Program-made: the position numbers and the translations under genes
Assembly: GCA_945874665.1 (NCBI GenBank)
Contig: CAMCHJ010000005.1
Location: 1 to 64,000 of the forward strand
Direction of reading: 5' to 3'
Length of the DNA: 64,000 nucleotides
Source: Chitinophaga pinensis
GTDB lineage: Bacteria; Bacteroidota; Bacteroidia; UBA7662
Part shown: positions 8,118-16,779 of the stretch, piece by piece
How the letters are laid out: the number at the start of each line of letters is the position of its first letter
Position numbering within the stretch: the first letter of the stretch is position 1
The notes under the pieces: generated by a model
What the model was told of the DNA's origin: nothing
The model's database searches: none
The model's input: the letters and a program-made list of their open reading frames with translations, nothing else

Positions 8118-8874
8118 CATAGCCCTTTGCGGCACTGGCCATGTGGCCTGGAAGCTCGGTGAAGCACTCCACCAAGCTGGTTATACCATCAGCTTTGTGT
8201 GGGGTCGCAACCGCTCCGATCGAGAGGCGCTAGCACGCTTGTTGGACGCACAAGCGGTAGCTGAGCTGCGAGCGCTGCCCCTCACGGATGTCTGCATCAT
8301 GGCCTTGCCCGATGCCGTTATTTTAGAAGTAGCCCAGCAAATAGTCCCCGATACGCATCGCTTACTCCTGCATTGTGCGGGCGCTGGCAGCTTGGATCTG
8401 CTGGCCAACCACCCCCGACAGGGCATCTTGTGGCCATTGCAGAGCATTCGCAAGGAACTGAGCTACGACTGGCGGAAAATACCCTTGCTTTGTGATGCCA
8501 ACTCAGAGGCAGATTTGAATCTTTTGCTGGAAATAGGTGCGCACTTATCGGATCTTTGTATTGCCGCCGACCAAAAAAGTCGCGAAACCTACCACCTCGC
8601 CGCCGTAACCACCGCCAATTTTGGTAATTTTTTACTGGAACAAGGCTTCGACCTGCTGAAAAAACAACAACTCGATCACCGTTTGCTGCTGCCCATTTTG
8701 CGCTTCCAACTCGAAGCCTTCGAAAGTGAACAGTCGCCCTGGGAACGACAAACCGGTCCCGCCCGCCGCGGCGACCTCCCCACGCTTGAAAAACAGCTCC
8801 AGCAAATTGCAGAAAGGCCCGAACATTCGGCTTTGTACCGCCTTTTTTCAGCACTCATCCAAAACAAACCTTAA
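8101..8874 (+). CDS. Rossmann-fold and DUF2520 domain protein
   Basis: 257 residues from a GTG start inside the end of ccmF (17-bp overlap, different frame). The N-terminal Rossmann domain (IALCGTGHVAWKLGEALHQAG, residues about 7-27) binds NAD(P) by family analogy. The C-terminal helical DUF2520 domain begins near residue 125 and carries a conserved YHLAAVTTANF segment. The architecture resembles ketopantoate reductase and pyrroline-5-carboxylate reductase, but the substrate is unknown. The overlap implies translational coupling to ccmF, though the family occurs widely without ccm genes, so a role in cytochrome maturation is not implied. Confidence 0.85.
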   Translation: MKSKPNIALCGTGHVAWKLGEALHQAGYTISFVWGRNRSDREALARLLDAQAVAELRALPLTDVCIMALPDAVILEVAQQIVPDTHRLLLHCAGAGSLDLLANHPRQGILWPLQSIRKELSYDWRKIPLLCDANSEADLNLLLEIGAHLSDLCIAADQKSRETYHLAAVTTANFGNFLLEQGFDLLKKQQLDHRLLLPILRFQLEAFESEQSPWERQTGPARRGDLPTLEKQLQQIAERPEHSALYRLFSALIQNKP

Positions 8875-8900
8875 ACGCTGGCGTCATTCAGGCAGGAAAA

Positions 8901-8920
8901 TGTCATTGTGGGGAATGGCA
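8901..8920. promoter_or_regulatory. Possible heat-shock operator upstream of lon
   Basis: TGTCATTGTGGGGAATGGCA is an imperfect dyad (TGTCATT against AATGGCA). Ten of its first eleven bases match a site upstream of htpG (54521-54540, minus strand). Shared placement before two heat-shock-type genes suggests a common regulator; this is inference. Confidence 0.35.
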
Positions 8921-8948
8921 TCGTTCTTGACCTTTAAGACCATTGGCT

Positions 8949-8980
8949 TTGACTGCCATACTGACACCTTGCTTATTTTG
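8949..8980 (+). promoter_or_regulatory. Putative lon promoter
   Basis: A TTG -33 box (8949-8951) is separated by 21 bp from TTATTTTG (8973-8980), one base off the TAnnTTTG consensus. The ATG of lon follows 9 bp later. Confidence 0.45.
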
Positions 8981-8989
8981 TAAACCATT

Positions 8990-11476
8990 ATGAACGATAA
9001 TTATCCTTCTGACAACATATTTGGACTCCAGGGCTACGATGACGACGCCGAATTCATACCCATCATGACCGTTGGTGATGAGGGTGAAGACGATAAAGGC
9101 GACAATTTCCCTGAAGAACTGCCAATATTACCGCTTCGCAACACCGTGCTTTTTCCAGGCGTGGTTATTCCCATCACCGTAGGCCGCGATAAATCCATTA
9201 AACTCATCCGCGACGCCAACAGCTCAAGCAAAACCATTGGCGTGGTATCCCAAAAAGACGTATCGGTAGAAGATCCAGGCTTTGAAGACCTGCACGCCAT
9301 TGGCACCGTGGCCCGCATCCTCAAAATGCTGCGCATGCCCGACGGCAATACCACGGTGATTATTCAAGGTCGCCAACGCATGCGTTTGGTAGAGCTTACC
9401 GCCACCGAGCCCTATTTAAAAGCCAAAATTTCGCATAGCAAAGACATCAAATCGCGTAAAAACGACAAAGAATTTGAGGCTTTGATTGGCTCGATGAAAG
9501 ATTTGGCACAGCAGATCATACAGATGTCGCCCAACATTCCGAGTGAAGCCGCCATCGCCCTCAAAAACATTGATACCCCTGCTTTCCTCATCAACTTCAT
9601 TGCCAGCAACCTCAACATAGAAGTAGCCGAAAAGCAACGTTTGCTCGAAATCGAAAACCTCAAAGAACGCGCCACCGAGGTGCTCACCTACCTCACCAAA
9701 GAGTTTCAGATGTTGGAGCTCAAAAACCAGATCCAGAGCAAGGTGAAGGTCGATTTAGACAAGCAACAACGCGAATACTTTTTACACCAGCAGCTCAAAA
9801 CCATCCAAGAGGAACTGGGTGGCGCAACGCCAGACCTTGAGGTACAAAACCTCCGCGAGCGCGGCAAAAAGAAAAAATGGAACAAAGCCGTTCAAGATCA
9901 CTTTAACAAAGAGCTCGACAAGCTGCAGCGCATGAATCCTGCCGCTGCCGACTACAGTGTAGTGCTCAATTACGTTGAATTGCTGCTTGAATTACCGTGG
10001 GAACAATACAGCAAAGACCGTTTTGATCTAAAAAGAGCCAAAAAAATACTTGATACCGACCATTATGGCTTAGAGAAAGTAAAAGACCGCATCCTCGAAT
10101 ACCTCGCGGTGCTCAAGCTCAAGGCCAATATGAAAGCGCCTATCTTATTGTTGGTGGGTCCTCCCGGCGTGGGCAAAACCTCGCTCGGTAAGAGTATTGC
10201 ACGGGCAGTAGGTCGCGAATACGTGCGCATGAGTTTAGGCGGCGTGCACGACGAAGCCACCATTCGTGGTCACCGCAAAACCTACATCGGCGCCATGCCC
10301 GGTCGCATCATCCAAAGCATCAAAAAAGCGGGAAGCAGCAATCCTGTGATGGCCCTGGATGAAATCGACAAAGTGGGTAGCGATTACCGCGGCGACGTAT
10401 CTTCGGCTTTGCTCGAAGTACTTGATCCCGAGCAAAACAGCACCTTCTTCGACCACTACCTCGAGCTCGATTACGACTTGAGCAAGGTGTTGTTCATTGC
10501 CACGGCCAACAGTCTACAAACCATACAGCCCGCCCTCCTCGACCGCATGGAGGTAATCGAAATCAACGGTTACACCATCGAAGAGAAAATCGAAATAGCC
10601 AAAAAATACCTCATCCCTAAGCAGCTGGAAGCGCATGGTTTAGAGAAAAAGGACTTGAAACTTTCTACCCAAATCATTCGCCATGCCATTGAAGGCTATA
10701 CCCGGGAGTCGGGTGTGCGCACCCTCGACAAACGTATTGCCTCGCTGGTGCGGGGTTACGCCAAATTGAAAGCCTTAGAAGAAGCGTATGAGGAAGATGT
10801 GAATGAAGCAGCTGTTCGTAAAATTTTGGGGCCGCGTATTTTTGAACAAGACCAGCACGAAGGCAATGATACCGCTGGTGTGGTAACTGGACTGGCTTGG
10901 ACCTCGGTGGGTGGCGACATCCTCTTCATAGAAAGCAGCTTGAGCAGAGGCAAAGGCCGCATCAACATCACAGGCAACCTCGGCGAGGTGATGAAAGAAT
11001 CGGCAAGCATTGCGTTGGCCTATGTAAAAAGTCACGCTGAAGACCTCGGCATCGACTACCGTATTTTTGATTGTACCGATTTGCACATCCACGTGCCTGA
11101 GGGCGCCACGCCTAAGGACGGTCCGTCGGCCGGCGTAACCATGCTCACCAGCATCATTTCGGCCTATACTCAGCGGAGAGTGCGCAACAAACTGGCCATG
11201 ACCGGCGAGGCTACCTTACGCGGCAAAGTTTTACCCGTAGGCGGCATCAAAGAAAAGATTTTGGCAGCCAAGCGTGCTGGCATCACCAACATCATCATGA
11301 GCTCTCAAAACCGCAAAGATGTGGAGGACATAAAGCCTGTGTACATAAGCGACCTCACCTTTCACTATGTGGAGCGCATGCAAGAGGTAGTAGATTTGGC
11401 ACTTTTGAAGGAAAAAATCAAAAATGCACGGGATTTTAGTCAGTACATCGTTGCCGAAAGCAAAAAAACCGAGTAA
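8990..11476 (+). CDS. lon: ATP-dependent Lon protease (LonA)
   Basis: 828 residues, normal LonA length plus an acidic N-terminal extension of about 40 residues. The order is the LAN substrate-binding domain (about 44-240, [20 protein letters not shown]), a coiled-coil linker, and an AAA+ module with Walker [10 protein letters not shown] near 389 and Walker [10 protein letters not shown]. The Ser-Lys protease domain follows, with the catalytic Ser in [12 protein letters not shown] near 713 and the Lys in [14 protein letters not shown] near 756. Lon degrades misfolded and regulatory proteins in the cytoplasm. It opens a run of + strand genes; rsgA begins 8 bp after its stop. The upstream region carries a promoter-like element and a dyad shared with htpG. 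Confidence 0.97.
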   Translation: MNDNYPSDNIFGLQGYDDDAEFIPIMTVGDEGEDDKGDNFPEELPILPLRNTVLFPGVVIPITVGRDKSIKLIRDANSSSKTIGVVSQKDVSVEDPGFEDLHAIGTVARILKMLRMPDGNTTVIIQGRQRMRLVELTATEPYLKAKISHSKDIKSRKNDKEFEALIGSMKDLAQQIIQMSPNIPSEAAIALKNIDTPAFLINFIASNLNIEVAEKQRLLEIENLKERATEVLTYLTKEFQMLELKNQIQSKVKVDLDKQQREYFLHQQLKTIQEELGGATPDLEVQNLRERGKKKKWNKAVQDHFNKELDKLQRMNPAAADYSVVLNYVELLLELPWEQYSKDRFDLKRAKKILDTDHYGLEKVKDRILEYLAVLKLKANMKAPILLLVGPPGVGKTSLGKSIARAVGREYVRMSLGGVHDEATIRGHRKTYIGAMPGRIIQSIKKAGSSNPVMALDEIDKVGSDYRGDVSSALLEVLDPEQNSTFFDHYLELDYDLSKVLFIATANSLQTIQPALLDRMEVIEINGYTIEEKIEIAKKYLIPKQLEAHGLEKKDLKLSTQIIRHAIEGYTRESGVRTLDKRIASLVRGYAKLKALEEAYEEDVNEAAVRKILGPRIFEQDQHEGNDTAGVVTGLAWTSVGGDILFIESSLSRGKGRINITGNLGEVMKESASIALAYVKSHAEDLGIDYRIFDCTDLHIHVPEGATPKDGPSAGVTMLTSIISAYTQRRVRNKLAMTGEATLRGKVLPVGGIKEKILAAKRAGITNIIMSSQNRKDVEDIKPVYISDLTFHYVERMQEVVDLALLKEKIKNARDFSQYIVAESKKTE

Positions 11477-11484
11477 TTAGCATT

Positions 11485-12402
11485 GTGCAAGGGTTAGTAA
11501 TTAAGTCAACAGGCAGCTGGTACACCGTAAAAGGTGCCGACGGGGTTTTATATGACTGTCGCATGCGTGGTAAAATGCGCTTACAAGGCAGCAAAGCCAC
11601 CAATCCTGTTGCCGTTGGCGACCAAGTGCTTTTTGACCACGACAAGCGCGACGGTTCGGTGATTACCGAGCTGCTGCCCCGGCGCAACTACATCATCCGT
11701 AAGGCCACCAACCTGAGTAAACAAACGCATGTGTTGGCGGCCAATATGGATCAAGCCTTATTGCTAGTAACGCTCTTTCAGCCACGCATTTCGCTCGGTT
11801 TTATCGATCGTTTTTTGCTTACGGCGGAGGCATATGGCATTCCTTGCAAGGTTATTTTCAACAAAACCGACCTTTGGGGACCTGATGCGTACGAAGTTTA
11901 CGAGGAAATGACCAAAATCTACAAACCGGCTGGCTACCCGCTCGACCATTGTTCGACCCAAAACGGGGAAGGATTAGACCGCATCCGCACCTGGCTAGAC
12001 AGCAAAACCACGCTCATCAGTGGGTTTTCAGGCGTTGGAAAAAGCAGTCTGCTCAATGCCCTCTACCCAGAGCTCCAGCTCCGTACTGGTGATATCAGCG
12101 ACTATTCACAAAAAGGCAAGCACACCACCACCTTTGCCGAGTTATTCGAAGCCACCGAGCACACCCAAATCATCGATACGCCTGGCATCAAGGAGCTCGG
12201 CATCATCGACATCAACGGCTACGAGCTCAGTCACCATTTCCCCGAAATGCGTGCCTTCCTCAAAAACTGCAAGTTTAATACCTGTACCCACACCCACGAG
12301 CCGCAATGCGCCGTGCTCGCTGCTGTTGCAGCTGGCGAAATTGCCCCAGAACGCTATCGCAGCTATTTGAGCATCCTAACCAACGAAGACCAATTTAATT
12401 AA
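11485..12402 (+). CDS. rsgA: Ribosome small subunit-dependent GTPase A (RsgA)
   Basis: 305 residues from GTG. An N-terminal OB-fold (QGLVIKSTGSWYTVKG) precedes the circularly permuted GTPase typical of this family: G4 NKTD near residue 128, then G1 GFSGVGKSSLLNAL near 180, then G3 DTPG near 231. A C-terminal zinc knuckle follows (CKFNTCTHTHEPQC, near 262-275). RsgA acts in late 30S ribosome maturation. The gene starts 8 bp after lon and is probably co-transcribed. Confidence 0.95.
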   Translation: MQGLVIKSTGSWYTVKGADGVLYDCRMRGKMRLQGSKATNPVAVGDQVLFDHDKRDGSVITELLPRRNYIIRKATNLSKQTHVLAANMDQALLLVTLFQPRISLGFIDRFLLTAEAYGIPCKVIFNKTDLWGPDAYEVYEEMTKIYKPAGYPLDHCSTQNGEGLDRIRTWLDSKTTLISGFSGVGKSSLLNALYPELQLRTGDISDYSQKGKHTTTFAELFEATEHTQIIDTPGIKELGIIDINGYELSHHFPEMRAFLKNCKFNTCTHTHEPQCAVLAAVAAGEIAPERYRSYLSILTNEDQFN

Positions 12403-12428
12403 GCCACCCAGATATGCCATTACGATAT

Positions 12429-13226
12429 ATGAAAATACCAATTATACTCGTTTTCGCGAGCTTTTTGTTACTCAGCGCTTGTGGCGACGAGCCTGAAGCT
12501 GAAACTTTTGATACCGAAATTCCTGAAACTGATTCGATTGAAGAATTGCTCGAAGTGGTAGATGAGCTCCGCGATACCCTTACGGGGCATTGGGTAAACA
12601 GCGCGTTTATTAGTAGCATTCAAGCTAAGAAAAGCGCCTTTTACAGCCAGCAGAAAATGATACCCATTGCCGAAATGGTTATCAACGAAGATGATAGCAC
12701 CATGCAACTGGTATTTGGCTACAACGAAGCTTGTACAGGCACCTACACCCGGACCATCGACAAGCTGAGTTTAAAGAGCTGCGACGGCAATACAGACTTC
12801 CAATTCGAATTCGAATACGACCCCTTTAAAAAAGAGTTGCTGTTGATGGCCGACGATGTAACCTATCGGTTCACCCGCCTTACCAAAAACATGGAAGCGG
12901 CAGGCACGGCAGTGGAACGGCAAATTGTGGCTGGTTTGTTGAGCGGCAGTTGGCAGTCGGCACGCGCCGTGCGCCCCTTCGGCGGCAAGTTACAATTCGA
13001 CCAAAAAGGCTTTGTACGCGGCATTAGCAGCTACAACAAATATCGCTTTATAATTGGTTACGACAGCTATCCTGCCTTTATGGACGTAATTTGGCTGTTT
13101 CGTGGCGCTAACCAACACGACGCCTACTACTGGCAGCTCGACGGTGATAGCCTTCGCTTCCACAGCTTCGTCGACGAAGCGCCCGATATGTTCGAAGAGA
13201 AAGCTGTGTACTACCGCCTGCCATGA
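12429..13226 (+). CDS. Predicted lipoprotein of unknown function
   Basis: 265 residues from the second ATG. That start gives a clean lipoprotein signal (MKIPIILVFASFLLLSAC, lipid Cys at residue 18), whereas the ORF-track start would prepend MPLRY. An acidic linker follows (DEPEAETFDTEIPETDSIEE), then a beta-rich domain with two repeated-looking parts, each with a GxW-type element (TGHWVNSAFI and SGSWQSARAV). That pattern resembles small ligand-binding beta barrels, but I do not recognise the family. The C-terminus shares an ATGA overlap with dtd, which shows translational coupling. Confidence 0.7.
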   Translation: MKIPIILVFASFLLLSACGDEPEAETFDTEIPETDSIEELLEVVDELRDTLTGHWVNSAFISSIQAKKSAFYSQQKMIPIAEMVINEDDSTMQLVFGYNEACTGTYTRTIDKLSLKSCDGNTDFQFEFEYDPFKKELLLMADDVTYRFTRLTKNMEAAGTAVERQIVAGLLSGSWQSARAVRPFGGKLQFDQKGFVRGISSYNKYRFIIGYDSYPAFMDVIWLFRGANQHDAYYWQLDGDSLRFHSFVDEAPDMFEEKAVYYRLP

Positions 13227-13675
13227 AAGTAGTGGCGCAACGGGTGCGCGAAGCCTCAGTAAGTATTGGGGACACTGTAGTTGGTCAAATTGGCGCAGGG
13301 CTCCTGCTTTTGGTAGGGTTTGAAGCTGCAGATTCGGAAGAAGACATTGACTGGATGGCAGCTAAAATGGTACAAATGCGCATTTTTAGCGACGAAAATG
13401 GCTTAATGAACAAATCAGTACAAGATATTGATGGTGAGATGCTGGTGGTGAGCCAATTTACCCTGCATGCTTCCACCAAAAAAGGCAACCGTCCCAGCTT
13501 TATCCAAGCCGCCCGACCAGAGCAAGCCATTCCCCTCTATGAAGCTTTTAAGAAGCAACTTGCCAATTTGCTAAACAAACCAGTGGCATGTGGCCAATTT
13601 GGAGCAGATATGCAAGTACAACTCCTTAACGATGGGCCAGTTACCATCATAATCGACTCTAAAAACAAGGCTTAA
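13223..13675 (+). CDS. dtd: D-aminoacyl-tRNA deacylase (Dtd)
   Basis: 150 residues, full family length. Both signature motifs are present: SQFTL (residues 77-81) and NDGPVT near the C-terminus (about 136-141). Cross-subunit contacts of these motifs form the active site of the dimer. Dtd hydrolyses D-amino acids, and Gly mischarged on tRNA-Ala, from tRNA. The gene starts at an ATGA overlap with the lipoprotein gene, an odd coupling that probably reflects operon compaction rather than function. Confidence 0.95.
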   Translation: MKVVAQRVREASVSIGDTVVGQIGAGLLLLVGFEAADSEEDIDWMAAKMVQMRIFSDENGLMNKSVQDIDGEMLVVSQFTLHASTKKGNRPSFIQAARPEQAIPLYEAFKKQLANLLNKPVACGQFGADMQVQLLNDGPVTIIIDSKNKA

Positions 13676-13770
13676 ACTCCGTATATTGGGCCAAAGAAAG
13701 CACCAAAGCAGCGGTTCTAAGCGCGCTAACCATTGCCAAACCTCTGCTCTGAAAAGTCCAAACCAAACAA

Positions 13771-14334
13771 ATGATGAAAGCGCTGTGGATTTTGCTGTTG
13801 TTTAGTGGCTCGGCTTGGTCGCAAACCAAAGTCCTGCCTTTACCCACCTACAAAGGCCAAACCTTATCTATTTCTATAGAAGACAACGACTTTTTGTGTG
13901 ATAGTACCGACACCATAAAGACAACCATTTATTGTTGGACTTACACCCAAAACCGCTGGTTTGCTCGCACTTCGGTGTATTATGACCATGAATTCAAATA
14001 CTTACAAGCCAAATATTTGGCGCATATGGCCATTGGTCCCGATCAAAACCTCCTCGCCATTTATACGGGCAACTATTACGATTACCGCCGCAACGGCAGG
14101 CTTGAGTCTGTAATTTTTTATGAAGAAGGCGAACGGCATGGTCCGGCCACCTTTTACAGCCGCTTTGGCCTGCTGAAACAAGAAGGCACCTACAGCCATG
14201 ATCTGCGGGCAGGTATTTGGCGGTTTTACGATAAAAAAGGGGTTTTCAAATACGAAATGGACTATAAAACACCTCCAGCGCCCATCAAATTAGAAGATTT
14301 CGAGTCCCCACAACCACCTCAGCGACATGAATAA
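13771..14334 (+). CDS. Secreted MORN-repeat-like protein
   Basis: 187 residues. The N-terminus is a signal peptide (ALWILLLFSGSAWSQ). The C-terminal half shows MORN-type units: NGRLESVIFYEEGERHGPAT, then GLLKQEGTYSHDLRAGIW, then KGVFKYEMDY. This kind of protein is common in Bacteroidota and is often placed with the YwqK-like antitoxin family on repeat similarity alone; no toxin gene is adjacent. Two ATG codons in tandem open the gene and either could be used. The 3' end overlaps the DUF1569 gene by 8 bp. The role is unknown. Confidence 0.7.
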   Translation: MMKALWILLLFSGSAWSQTKVLPLPTYKGQTLSISIEDNDFLCDSTDTIKTTIYCWTYTQNRWFARTSVYYDHEFKYLQAKYLAHMAIGPDQNLLAIYTGNYYDYRRNGRLESVIFYEEGERHGPATFYSRFGLLKQEGTYSHDLRAGIWRFYDKKGVFKYEMDYKTPPAPIKLEDFESPQPPQRHE

Positions 14335-14770
14335 CTTATTTCAACGACTACCTCTCCTGCGCAGCCTTCCAGCTGAACGCAAACCCAATTGGGGCATACT
14401 TACACCACATCACATGATCGAACATTTGTCGGGCAGCATCCGCATGTCGAACGGCAAAGTGTACCTCCCACAGCTTATTGCCGATGAAAAAATACCTGCG
14501 CGCCTCGAATTTTTGTACAGCGAAAATGCCTTTCCCAAGGACCTGAAATTCACAGATGAACCCGCCGTTTTAAAGCCGCTCAAAACCGCCAGCCTGGCCG
14601 AAGCCATCGATCTTCTGGAGCAGATGTTGTATCTTTTTGACGCTCATTACGTCGCTCATCCCACTGACAAACCCATTCACCCTTTCTTCGGTCCTTTGAA
14701 CGAGGCACAGTGGTTGCAGTTTCATAACCGTCATTGGAACCATCATTTTGAACAATTTAGCCTTATTTAG
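14327..14770 (+). CDS. DUF1569 / DinB-like protein
   Basis: 147 residues with the family pattern LTPHHMIEHLSGSIRMSNGK near the N-terminus. The C-terminal block is HPFFGPLNEAQWLQFHNRHW followed by NHHFEQF. Conserved His residues (H28, H29 and H33, plus the C-terminal H..H..HH cluster) fit a DinB-type four-helix bundle that may bind a metal. Reaction and substrate are not known. It overlaps the preceding MORN-like gene by 8 bp and lies 3 bp before the MazG-like gene, so the three are probably one operon. Confidence 0.8.
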   Translation: MNNLFQRLPLLRSLPAERKPNWGILTPHHMIEHLSGSIRMSNGKVYLPQLIADEKIPARLEFLYSENAFPKDLKFTDEPAVLKPLKTASLAEAIDLLEQMLYLFDAHYVAHPTDKPIHPFFGPLNEAQWLQFHNRHWNHHFEQFSLI

Positions 14771-14773
14771 CAG

Positions 14774-15118
14774 ATGGAAAATACCACAGAAATCAGCCTT
14801 AGAGAAGCACAGCAACTCGTAGATCAATGGATCAAAACCGTAGGTGTACGTTACTTCAACGAACTAACGAATACCGCCATTTTAATGGAGGAAGTCGGTG
14901 AATTGGCGCGGCTCATGTCGCGCACTTATGGCGAACAATCATTTAAAGAAAGCGACAAAAACCGAGATTTAGGAGATGAAATGGCCGATATCTTCTGGGT
15001 ATTGATTTGTTTAGCCAACCAAACTAACGTTGACCTCACTGCCGCTTTCGCTAAAAATATGGCCAAAAAAACGGAACGTGACCATACGCGTCACCAGCAA
15101 AACGAAAAGCTAAAATAG
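14774..15118 (+). CDS. MazG-like nucleotide pyrophosphohydrolase
   Basis: 114 residues forming a single all-alpha NTP pyrophosphohydrolase domain. The metal-binding signature is complete: MEEVGELARLM (E39/E40 and E43) and DLGDEMADIFW (E69 and D72). Such small MazG-like enzymes hydrolyse NTPs or modified dNTPs to monophosphates in the cytoplasm as housecleaning; the preferred nucleotide cannot be told. It is the last gene of the + strand run that began at lon and is convergent with the BASS transporter, 2 bp apart. Confidence 0.88.
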   Translation: MENTTEISLREAQQLVDQWIKTVGVRYFNELTNTAILMEEVGELARLMSRTYGEQSFKESDKNRDLGDEMADIFWVLICLANQTNVDLTAAFAKNMAKKTERDHTRHQQNEKLK

Positions 15119-15120
15119 GC

Positions 15121-15996
15121 TCAAATATCAAGTTCAGCCCGGCTGCGCGACCACAACACCATAAAGGTAGCCGTAACAAACATCATCAAGCTGTAAATCG
15201 CCGCAGGGATGGCCATTTCGGTATTGTTTAACATGGCAGGACTCAAGGCAATGCCAATGGCCAGTGTGCCATTTTGAATTCCCGTTTCAATCGAAATAGC
15301 CACCCTTTGCTTGAAATTAAGCACAAAGGCCAGTCCTGTTACATACCCCAACAACAACGCCAACACATTGAGCACCAAAGCTGGTACTCCCGCCTGCACA
15401 AAATAAGGCACAATATTGGTCCGCTCTTTTAAGATGGCCATGAGCAAAATAAGGACAAAAAACACGGCTGAAACAATGTTAACGGCCTTCAAACTCTTTT
15501 CCGTGAAGCGCGGCAACCGTTGTTTGATCATCATCCCAATTGAAACAGGCAGAATGGTTACCACAAAAATCTGCAAAATGGTTTTGCCAATGGGCAGTTG
15601 AACGGCCTCATCACCGCCCATAAAATGAAAAAGGGCGAGATTCAAAAATATGGGGATTGTAAAATTTGTAATGGTGGAGCTGATGGCGGTAAGTGAAATA
15701 GACAAAGCCAAGTCGGCCTTCGCCAGATGCGAAATGACGTTAGAAGTTGCCCCACCTGGACAAAGGGCCAAGAGCATCATACCAACCGCCAATTCAGGTT
15801 TTAAATCAAACCCTACGGCTAACAAAAAGCCAATTAAAGGCAACAAAAGCAATTGATTCCCTAATCCAAGCAATACTGCTTTGGGATATATAAACACCCT
15901 TCTAAAATCAGCAATGGTGAGGGTCATGCCCATTCCTAGCATGATAATGCCTAGGGCAAGCGGTAAAAACAAGGCAGTTACATTACTTTGTTCCAT
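15121..15996 (-). CDS. Bile acid:sodium symporter (BASS) family transporter
   Basis: 291 residues from the ATG at 15996. The longer ORF-track start (TTG, 16023) falls inside a promoter -7 element. The protein is almost entirely membrane helices in the BASS pattern: a first block with LPLALGIIMLGMGMTLTIAD, then LLALCPGGATSNVISHLAKAD in the core. A later segment, SIETGIQNGTLAIGIALSP, matches the crossover helix region of the family. It probably couples inward Na+ flow to uptake of an organic anion; true bile acids are an unlikely substrate here. A TTG-N19-TATCTTGT promoter lies directly upstream. Confidence 0.88.
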   Translation of the reverse strand: MEQSNVTALFLPLALGIIMLGMGMTLTIADFRRVFIYPKAVLLGLGNQLLLLPLIGFLLAVGFDLKPELAVGMMLLALCPGGATSNVISHLAKADLALSISLTAISSTITNFTIPIFLNLALFHFMGGDEAVQLPIGKTILQIFVVTILPVSIGMMIKQRLPRFTEKSLKAVNIVSAVFFVLILLMAILKERTNIVPYFVQAGVPALVLNVLALLLGYVTGLAFVLNFKQRVAISIETGIQNGTLAIGIALSPAMLNNTEMAIPAAIYSLMMFVTATFMVLWSRSRAELDI

Positions 15997-16017
15997 GGTT
16001 ACAGGATTTAGGTTGAA

Positions 16018-16049
16018 GGACAAGATAGCAAGTCGATTCCACTTGCCAA
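16018..16049 (-). promoter_or_regulatory. Promoter of the BASS transporter gene
   Basis: On the minus strand, TTG (16047-16049) is followed after 19 bp by TATCTTGT (16020-16027), a near match to TTG-N17-23-TAnnTTTG. The next ATG on that strand is at 15996, about 24 bp further. Confidence 0.5.
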
Positions 16050-16074
16050 AATCGATAAGTCAGTTACTGCGCCT

Positions 16075-16779
16075 CTAAAGCACAATTTCGCCAGCGCGCA
16101 GCATTGGCACCACTGAAAATACATCGCGCTGCATGCAAAAACGGATGTCCTCTTCGATGCCCATTTTGGCCAGGCGCTGGTAGTGGGACGATTGTTGAAT
16201 GGCGCCAAACAAATCACCCTTGAGCTGCTCATAAAGTAAGGCCGTAGCCACACCTGCATCACAATTACTAACTTCGGGGCCACGCAAACCAGCCACTATA
16301 GCACCAGCAAACAAACTATCTTCCAAGTTAAAATTATCTTTCCAGCCGGAACAGAGCACTAAAACATCCTCATTTCTATGTGCTAGGAAATTTAAAATGG
16401 CGCCTAAATTCACAAAAGCGCCAATCAATACCAAAGGCGCAGCTGCAACCAAGGCAATGGCACGCGTTCCATTAGTGGTGGTAAGTGCAATTTTTTGTCC
16501 GTTCACCTCCGGCTTCATAAAGGCATATGGCGAATTGCCAAAATCGAAACCAGCAACCACTTGACCTTCCCGCTCTGCTGCCGCCAGATAACCCTGCGCA
16601 CGTAGTTCGGCGCTGGCTTCAACGGTTTCAACAGGCCTTATGGCCGTTACTCCGTTCGCCAAACCTGCCACCATGGCCGAGGTAGCCCGCAACACATCAG
16701 TTACCACTACAATGCGGTTGCTGATGTCAAAGCGGTCAACGAGCCGTGGACTCAAGCAAACTTCTACTTTCCTACTCAT
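16075..16779 (-). CDS. comB: 2-phosphosulfolactate phosphatase family protein (ComB-like)
   Basis: 234 residues, full ComB length. Characteristic segments are IVVVTDVLRATSAMVAGLANG, GFDFGNSPYAFM, LTTTNGTRAI and LVLCSGWKDNFNLEDSLFAG. ComB is a Mg-dependent phosphatase that makes sulfolactate from 2-phosphosulfolactate; it was first described in coenzyme M synthesis. Bacteroidota do not make coenzyme M, so the product may feed another sulfonate route, possibly sulfonolipids, or the substrate may differ. The start codon overlaps the stop of gcvT (ATGA), so the two are translationally coupled. Confidence 0.85.
   Translation of the reverse strand: MSRKVEVCLSPRLVDRFDISNRIVVVTDVLRATSAMVAGLANGVTAIRPVETVEASAELRAQGYLAAAEREGQVVAGFDFGNSPYAFMKPEVNGQKIALTTTNGTRAIALVAAAPLVLIGAFVNLGAILNFLAHRNEDVLVLCSGWKDNFNLEDSLFAGAIVAGLRGPEVSNCDAGVATALLYEQLKGDLFGAIQQSSHYQRLAKMGIEEDIRFCMQRDVFSVVPMLRAGEIVL

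Noticed and set aside
8726-8983. + strand ORF of 85 residues before lon
   Set aside because: It overlaps the end of the DUF2520 gene in another frame and runs through the lon promoter region; no family features.
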